Positions 57,607-64,000 of a DNA stretch of 64,000 nt are shown here, piece after piece; position 1 is the first letter of the stretch, and each line of letters starts with the position of its first letter. Source of the stretch: Theobroma cacao (Eukaryota > Streptophyta > Magnoliopsida > Malvales > Malvaceae); contig NC_030852.1 in NCBI RefSeq assembly GCF_000208745.1, forward strand, positions 58,902 through 122,901, read 5' to 3'. Below the pieces are notes generated by a model that worked only from the letters and a program-made list of their open reading frames with translations, was not told where the DNA came from and made no database searches. The translations under genes were made by a program, and so were the position numbers.

Positions 57607-58000
57607 GTTGAAAGCCTTTTCGACCCCATAAACAACTTAATTTTTGAAGTTTTTGGGTCCACATGCTGCTCATGTAGAGGTGCAGATTTCTTGAATGGTG
57701 CGACTATTCTGTTACTATTTGGAAGAAATTTTCAGGAAGACAGCAGAAATGGTCACAGCTTATGGTCCCTAAGGTGTCTCCCTAGATGCTGTACTTGTAA
57801 GATTGCCCACATGTAACAAGGACCATTTAGCAATTTATGAAAAATTATAAAAGCTTATGATCATGGTGAGACAACTGAAGTGGTAATGAATGATGTGAAT
57901 GGAGCTGAATGTTCAATTGAAGCTATTGTTGTTTAAATAACGGTTTTGCATTTTGATTGTCGTGTTAATATTTAATTAATTAGTGGTTCTTGTCTCATTA
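57607..58000 (+). other. Probable 3' UTR of PP4R2
   Basis: Non-repetitive sequence follows the TAG at 57604-57606. No clear AATAAA was found; the end of the transcript is not determined. Confidence 0.45.
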
Positions 58001-58661
58001 CTTTCTATAAATGGTGAGCCTTGCGTGGATTGTATTGGTCCGAAAGCAAGGAGGTTGAATTTTACAATTAAGATGAGGTGCGTTTTCAGTTATTACAATT
58101 TTGTAATTTGATTCAAAGAATATTATTATTATTATTTCATACAAGTAGATTTAAAGTACTTGATTTCATTGTTCATTACTTGATTTGAGTCAGTCAGGTT
58201 GAAATCTCAAATCAACAACCTTTGTTTCAGGGTGATATAACGCAAATGAACAACAGGAGAAGCATCTCCACATTTGCATTTCTATGAAAAACTACAGCCA
58301 ATATATATAAGAGGCCATTCATAGAGATGAAAGCAAAGTGATTTACCAGTTTAGATAAAAGGTTTTCCAAATAGCATTGATTGTTTACGTGCATACATAC
58401 GGTCTAGAAGAAGAATATGTTAAATGCAATTGAAAATCAACAATGGTATATCCCTGAGAAAATCCACATAAGTGATCATGAATAGAGAACACGTAGCAAA
58501 TTAGGCAAGATGAAGAGTAAAGAAAACAGCATGAAAGGTGAAACATAGCAGAGTTAAATACATGAAGCATACGCAATAAATAAATTTCAAAGCAGTCCAC
58601 TCAAATGAGGCCATAGAGTAGAAAATTGTAAGGTAAATTACTGATTCTGCATATAGACAAG
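58001..58661. other. Gene-free spacer downstream of PP4R2
   Basis: No repeat family, coding signal or structured RNA was recognised. A short ATT microsatellite lies near 58120. Confidence 0.5.
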
Positions 58662-60545
58662 TGTCGTAACGTGTGGGTTCGAGAACCCGATTACTAGAAA
58701 TGATTAACTTAAGGAGTCACCACCAATTTTTTTTTTTACTTAAGTGTGATTGGTCACTTATTAAATTTGTTCTATTCAACGGAGTTCTAAATTGACTTTA
58801 GGTCCGTCTAAAGAATAACAAACTAGTCTATGTATTTTTTTTTAGAGTTAGGTTCGGGAGTGCGATTACGCACAAAGAAGGATTAGCACTCTTATGATGC
58901 CCATTTCACGAACGGTACCATTTAATCATATATTATCCTAACTCATTAATTTTATTCTTATTTTTCCTTAATTATTATTTATTTAATTCATCTTTTATTC
59001 TATTAACAAGTTAAAATATTTTATTTGGTTTTACAAGTTTGACGTACACATGATGCAATTATGAAATGCATGGCAAAAAATCCGGCTAATGCCAAACAAA
59101 ACCTTTATTAAGAATATTTATTGAATCCGCCCATCATACTGGTGGGATCTGAGAATATCCTCTCACCTAAGGAATTACCAGAGAAACTCGCCTTCTCAAG
59201 TTTAACTAGTAAATCCCATCATCGGGGTAGTCGTTTGCAAGTAAAAATAATATTTTTTCATGAATGTAAACCTACTACGAGTAGAAACATTTTATTAAAG
59301 ATATTCTCCTAACCATCCTATCATATTGGTGGGACTCGGAGGTATCTTTTCACCTAGAGAATTTTTCGAAGAAACTCGCATTCGCAAGCTCCCTCGAAAA
59401 ATCCCATTAGGCTTATACTCGTATATAGAATATGCCTACATGCCATGACATTTAACAACGCAATAACGATACGTGATGTGTCTATAAATTTTGATATTTG
59501 TTTCTTAACCTTCTTGCAACCTTTTTGCTATTTCTTTGAAGTTTCCCTTTTTCTTCATATGCTTATACATCATGAATAAATATTTTATATATTACTTATT
59601 GTTGTTATATAACCATATTTTTATTTTACTACATATTTTGCTGTTTAAGTATTTATTTACTTTACTATATAGATTTTCCTTTTAACTAAAAAAAACCATT
59701 TTTTTAAACCAAATATTTTATTTTATAATTATTATTATTTATGTATATGTACTTTATCCATTTCTTTTTGTATTATTATTGTTATTATCATGTTTAGTGT
59801 TATCATGACTTCCCTATTTCTTTTGTTTTTGTATTTTTGACTAATTGGTAATTGAGTATATATAATTTTTTATTTATTTAAAATTAAAAATATTGAAATT
59901 TAAAATTGAGACCCTTCCATCATACTGGTGGGGTCTTAATCAAAATCCCTAACCAAGGGAAATTCAATCAGAATTGTGACTTCTCACATTTCGAATGGAC
60001 ATCCCATCATCGGTATGATTTGATATCCTCTCCATTAAATATATTTTGCCTATAGATATGTCTTACTTTCTTTCCCAATAACTAAATATTATTTCCTTTT
60101 CTTTGATTTATTATTATATTTTTTACACCTATTCTTATAACTTAACATTTTCCTCTTATATTTTAATTCACTATTATTATTATTTATAACTAAGCATTTA
60201 TTCACTTTTCATGTATATTTTAGCTACCTAAATACATTTTTCTTGCAACTACATATTTATCTATTTCTATATTTGTCATATTATTCTTTGATTTACATTG
60301 AAAATAATATTTAGATATTTCACTTTTTCCTTTCTTATGTAATCTTACATTTATTTTTATACATAGATATACTTTCCATTCATCAATTTTTTTACTTTAT
60401 ATGAATATCTATTTTCCTATTGATATATATTTTTTTATTTTTGATCTTATTTTATTTTTTTATTTTTTTATAGATCTCACTATTTCAACAATTTCACCTC
60501 TTATACCTTTAATATTCATGCTGCCACAAACATATTTAATTCTTA
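58662..60545 (+). mobile_element. Long LTR/LARD-like repeat, copy 2
   Basis: It starts TGTCGTAACGTGTGGGTTC and follows copy 1 (30845) in the same orientation through two CATC(C/A)T-type blocks (GAATATCCTCTCACCTAA at 59152, ATCTTTTCACCT at 59343) and CATCCCATCATCGGT at 60000. The right end meets the Gypsy protease at about 60545, so either it inserted there or it is truncated. Confidence 0.55.
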
Positions 60546-62017
60546 ACTTCGACAAGGTCTTTTCCTTGCCAAGTGCCTAACTATACCTCCACATTTTTAC
60601 CTCCCAAAGTTGGAACTCGTTTCGAGTTAACTGTCTTGATGTAACCTACTCCCCGTGTCAAGTTTGACTTCCAATCATTTGGCAACATCATCTGACAAGA
60701 GCAAATCTGAGGCTCCAGTGTCGACTAATGTCTTTTTCTTTTGTCCGTTAATCTCAATGTTTGTAAACATGAGACCACATCTTCAAGCGAATCTCTTCTG
60801 TTGGATTGCGCCTAAGACTATTGATCCTAGCTTCCTAGCTTCCGAATCATGCTTATCCTCCTTGTGAGCGATGGCCACAAATTTGGCCTTCTATGGACAT
60901 TCGTGGACCCAGTGTGGTCTTCCACAGAGAAAACATGGCTTTGGTGGTTCTTTTTGGTCCCCAAATGCAGCTTTCGCGACGATTGGCTTCTTGTAGTCGC
61001 TACTTTTACCTTTAGAATACCGATCCCTATCTCTAATGCTCTTCCCCTTCTCTCGGGCCTTGGTACGATTAGAGGATTTGTTATTGTGCTTTTTCAGCTC
61101 CACTAGAGATTCGGCAACACTCATGGCCTATGTAATGTTCTTCACATTCCGCCTCTAAAGTTCGAGTTTGGCCCATGGTTTGAGTCAATCCATGAATGAG
61201 AAAAATGCTTCCTTTTCACCAAATTTGTTGATCTACAACAAAAGTTCAAAGAATTATTTGACATACTCCCTGATCTCACCATGTTGAGATAGTCTCCTAA
61301 GTTTTCCACGTGCTTCATCGTCTGTATACTTAGGATAAAACTGTTTTTGGAATTCCTTTTGAAATTCCTCTTAATTCGTGATGTAAGCTCCCTCGAGCTT
61401 TACATCGTATCATCGCCTCCACCACAATAAGGCAATATCGGTCAAATACATGGCAATTGTATTGACCTTTAGGGCATGGTCCGTTATGCCCATAACCTTG
61501 AAGTACTACTCGACTCCCCAAAAGATATTGTCGACTTCCTTGGCCTTCCGCTTGCCTCTAAATTCCTTGGGTTTTGGTACCTTCAAGGTGGTACTTGTTA
61601 ATGTGCCAAGCCCATCACCCGGTGTGACTACCCTTAGAGATGTGATCTCGTCCTGGAGTTCAACAATCTCTTGTTACCTGGCTAAAATCAACTCCTTTAA
61701 TGCTATGTCGTAATAAGTTAATGTCTCCACCACATTGTTTATGCGTTCTCGTAAGTCAGCGTCATTTGCCTCCACCTATTCCATTTTGGTCTCAATCTCC
61801 TCAAGTTTATCTTGACTCTCTCTCACAAAAACTTCTATCTTGGTGACACGGCTTTTTAGTGCAGACAAAGCACATTTGGACTTACCTCTATTAGTAGCAG
61901 TTTTTGTTTCCCTACCTTCTTGATTCGTAGTAGATTGTTTAACAGCTGACGCCATCTTTTTCTTAATCTTCAAATCGTGTGATACCTAGCTCTGCAAAGT
62001 GTTGCTCTAATACCAAC
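60546..62017 (-). pseudogene. Gypsy gag and protease on the minus strand, truncated
   Basis: Minus strand from 61955: MASAVKQSTTNQEGRETKTA and SALKSRVTKIEVFVRESQDK form a helical gag N-terminus. The middle (61780-61130) has stops. 61124-60891 reads basic text and a knuckle CFLCGRPHWVHEC (CX2CX3HX4C). 60790-60690 reads GLMFTNIEINGQKKKTLVDT followed by GAS, the retropepsin active site, then SDDVAK, a stop, and KTVNSKRVPT, GTWQGK. The protease is cut off near 60546; RT and integrase are absent. Confidence 0.75.
62004..62015 (-). other. Primer binding site of the minus-strand Gypsy
   Basis: On the minus strand TGGTATTAGAGC follows the LTR end GTGACA after two bases. It differs at one base from the methionine initiator tRNA complement. 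Confidence 0.8.
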
Positions 62018-62896
62018 TGTCACGAGCTTGGAACTTTAGCCAAGTTCTATGCGACATTGAAGTCTCATGTTCGTAAGATTAAGCAAGCCTAAATGAGGTT
62101 TCTTGATGTTTGATACGGAAATGTAAAGTAAATAAATATGAAGAAAGAGACTGAGGAGAATAAATAAGTATTATTACTCCAATGAGAGAAAAACAAAGTA
62201 CTTAAGATCTAAGCACAAAGTAAATTGCTTGATGAAAAGAAAAGTCTACCTGCGGTGGCTATTTATAGCCTCTAACCTACTTAGGGTGCAAGTAAAATAA
62301 AATAAGAAAATATCTAACTTAGGTTTCCTTGGTATGCAAGTAAAGTAAACTTATAACTAAAGAAATAATATTCCCTAGCTTGGTGAGCAAGTATCCAACC
62401 TTAACTTTAGCCTAAGGAGTACGACTCCCATGTAGCCCGTGTGGCTCCTCCAAACTGCTTCTACCCTTAGTGCTCAGGAACAGTTGTGCTGGTTCGACAG
62501 TGGTGCACCCTGCGTGTGCACGGCCTACAGGTGCACTGGGTACAGCCTGTTAATTCACCAAGGATGCGCTTATGCGTGGCTGCCCTAGCCGAAAGCCTAA
62601 ATTTTAAGCACTAAGGTTTTCCTGGTGCACAGCACACATGCAGCCCAATGTGTGAGGGCATAACCCGCTAGTGCGATATGCACAGCCCAACAGCGCATGC
62701 GGCTCGCTAGTGCCCAGGCAGCTTGCGCACAGCCTACACATGCGTGGGCCTTGCGTGTTAGTCAGGGGCGTTGTGGCGCGAAGCGCCTAGAGACATGTCC
62801 CGCTATGTGCGCATTGAGAACCCCTCGTCTGCATGCTGGTCCGATGGTTGGTTGGGGTTGGACTCACATGCCGTGTCATTAGGCACATGGCAAACA
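62018..62896 (-). mobile_element. 5' LTR of the minus-strand Gypsy (GC-rich interior)
   Basis: The plus strand runs TGTCACGAGCTTGG to GGCAAACA, an LTR of about 879 bp. The part 62440-62830 is far richer in GC than its surroundings, with many ACAGCC, GTGCAC and TGCGC words. The left border is firm from the primer site; the right border is inferred from TG...CA ends. Confidence 0.6.
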
Positions 62897-64000
62897 ATGT
62901 AAAGTACAAATTATAAAATATTTTTATAATTATTTTCTACTACAATTGGGAGGAAAAGAATGGGTAAAAAACAGACATCCATTTCTAACCTATCAGTGAT
63001 AAGGTTTGACCACTATCAATCATAACTAAATCCCATTGCATTTGATCTTGGTGAAAACAACTCATCTACCATAGTCCCCAAAGTAATAAAAACTTAGGTT
63101 ATAGGTTATAGCTCAAAGGAATTTGTATGTACTAAAATAAAACAAAATAGACTTACAAATGTTCGGTTAAACAAAACAATCAATAAATAGTACAGTAAAC
63201 ATTTAATCTATACTATAGATCCTATGAACATTTGTAAAGATTCAAAAATGATTCTTTTAACTCATTAAACATAAAAAATATAAATCGTAAAACCTTTAAT
63301 TAACCAAACTTTATAATTAACATCAATTGAAAACTTATAGTGAAGCAAAATGAATTAGAATTAATTCGAATACCTTAAGCAAAGCTAAGACTTTGTTAGC
63401 ATTTTCACCATCAACCTCTTCTTCAAATCATCACAATACATCAAAATCAACATTTCTACGTAAACCTCCACATCATCACATTCATGATTTCCACTGTATG
63501 AAAAGCTCCTTTCAATCTGTTTTGACTCAACTGCTCGCCAAATAACCTATTTTTCTCTAACAAAACTCTTATGTGCACATCTATTGACACTCTATAGCAA
63601 TCTCTAGAAACTATTGTGAGCCTCACATCACCTGATCCCAACCCTCAGTTGTTAAGCTACAAATTTTGAGTTCAGTGAGGAATTTAGCAAGTCAGTTATG
63701 AGTCTTTTTGCGAGATTCTTTAATGGTTTTGGAGTCAAAGGTTTTCTTCTTCAGACATCATTTCAAACAGGATTGTAATTTGGGTGAGTTTAATCAATTG
63801 GAGGAGGAGGAGGAAGAGGAAAAGAAGAGGAAGAAGAGTAGAGACTACTTGCTAATCAAACACATGCAGTAACAAGTACTCAATCTATTGTGCTAAAAAC
63901 AGAGACTAAGTTTATATTTCTCAAAATCAAATACCTTTGACTTGATAAATTACCCAAATTGAAAACTTTTTACTCTAGGATACATGCAGAGAGTTAGATT
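62897..64000. other. Gene-free region with a short purine tract
   Basis: AT-rich sequence without domain-bearing ORFs. A GGAGGAGGAGGAGGAAGAGG-type purine tract lies at 63801-63838. Confidence 0.5.

Overview
The window is nuclear DNA of a flowering plant, probably a eudicot. It is AT-rich and intron-bearing, most of it consists of nested and decayed plant transposable elements, and it holds one recognisable host gene. The style of several LTRs recalls Malvaceae elements, but that is only an impression from memory. There are no bacterial operons, rRNA genes, convincing tRNA genes or CRISPR arrays.

Layout. 1-903: 3' end of a Gypsy-type element (polypurine tract plus LTR). 904-6566: a decayed DNA-transposon-like unit carrying a broken DUF1985-Ulp1 (C48 protease-like) gene on the minus strand. 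Arrays of a GTGACACGCCATG-type motif lie at both sides in opposite orientation, with a 31-bp minisatellite in front of the gene. 7459-15530: a decayed Copia element of the three-ORF (SIRE-like) kind; a 485-bp MITE sits in its 5' LTR and a hAT transposase fragment adjoins its 3' part. 16200-29170: two LINE copies of one family, head to head. The left copy is split by a complete CRM-like Gypsy element (19981-27156, target duplication AAATA), whose gag is itself split by a solo-LTR-like insert. 29377-30844: 5' LTR, primer site and leader of another retroelement. 30845-33860: first copy of a long LTR/LARD-like family whose second copy is at 58662-60545. 33980-39525: a complete minus-strand Copia (TSD TTATA) inside one copy of a local tandem duplication.

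The host gene is at 40241-57606 on the plus strand: seven coding exons, 684 nt including the stop, encoding a 227-residue protein of the protein phosphatase 4 regulatory subunit 2 (PP4R2) family. All exon joins keep frame with GT-AG borders. A non-coding first exon is likely to end at 39956. Its introns hold most of the remaining repeats. Intron 2 has a minus-strand Gypsy relic interrupted by a TIR element. Intron 4 has a short gag-protease-only LTR element (TR-GAG type) inserted in one arm of a foldback MITE. Intron 5 has two inverted MITE copies. Downstream of the gene lie the second LARD-like copy and a minus-strand Gypsy 5' LTR with gag and protease (60550-62896). The last 1.1 kb shows no gene.

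Almost every transposon gene here carries stops or frameshifts, so none of these copies looks autonomous. The host gene is the only intact protein-coding gene seen. The most unusual structure is the DUF1985-Ulp1 element with its oppositely oriented motif arrays.
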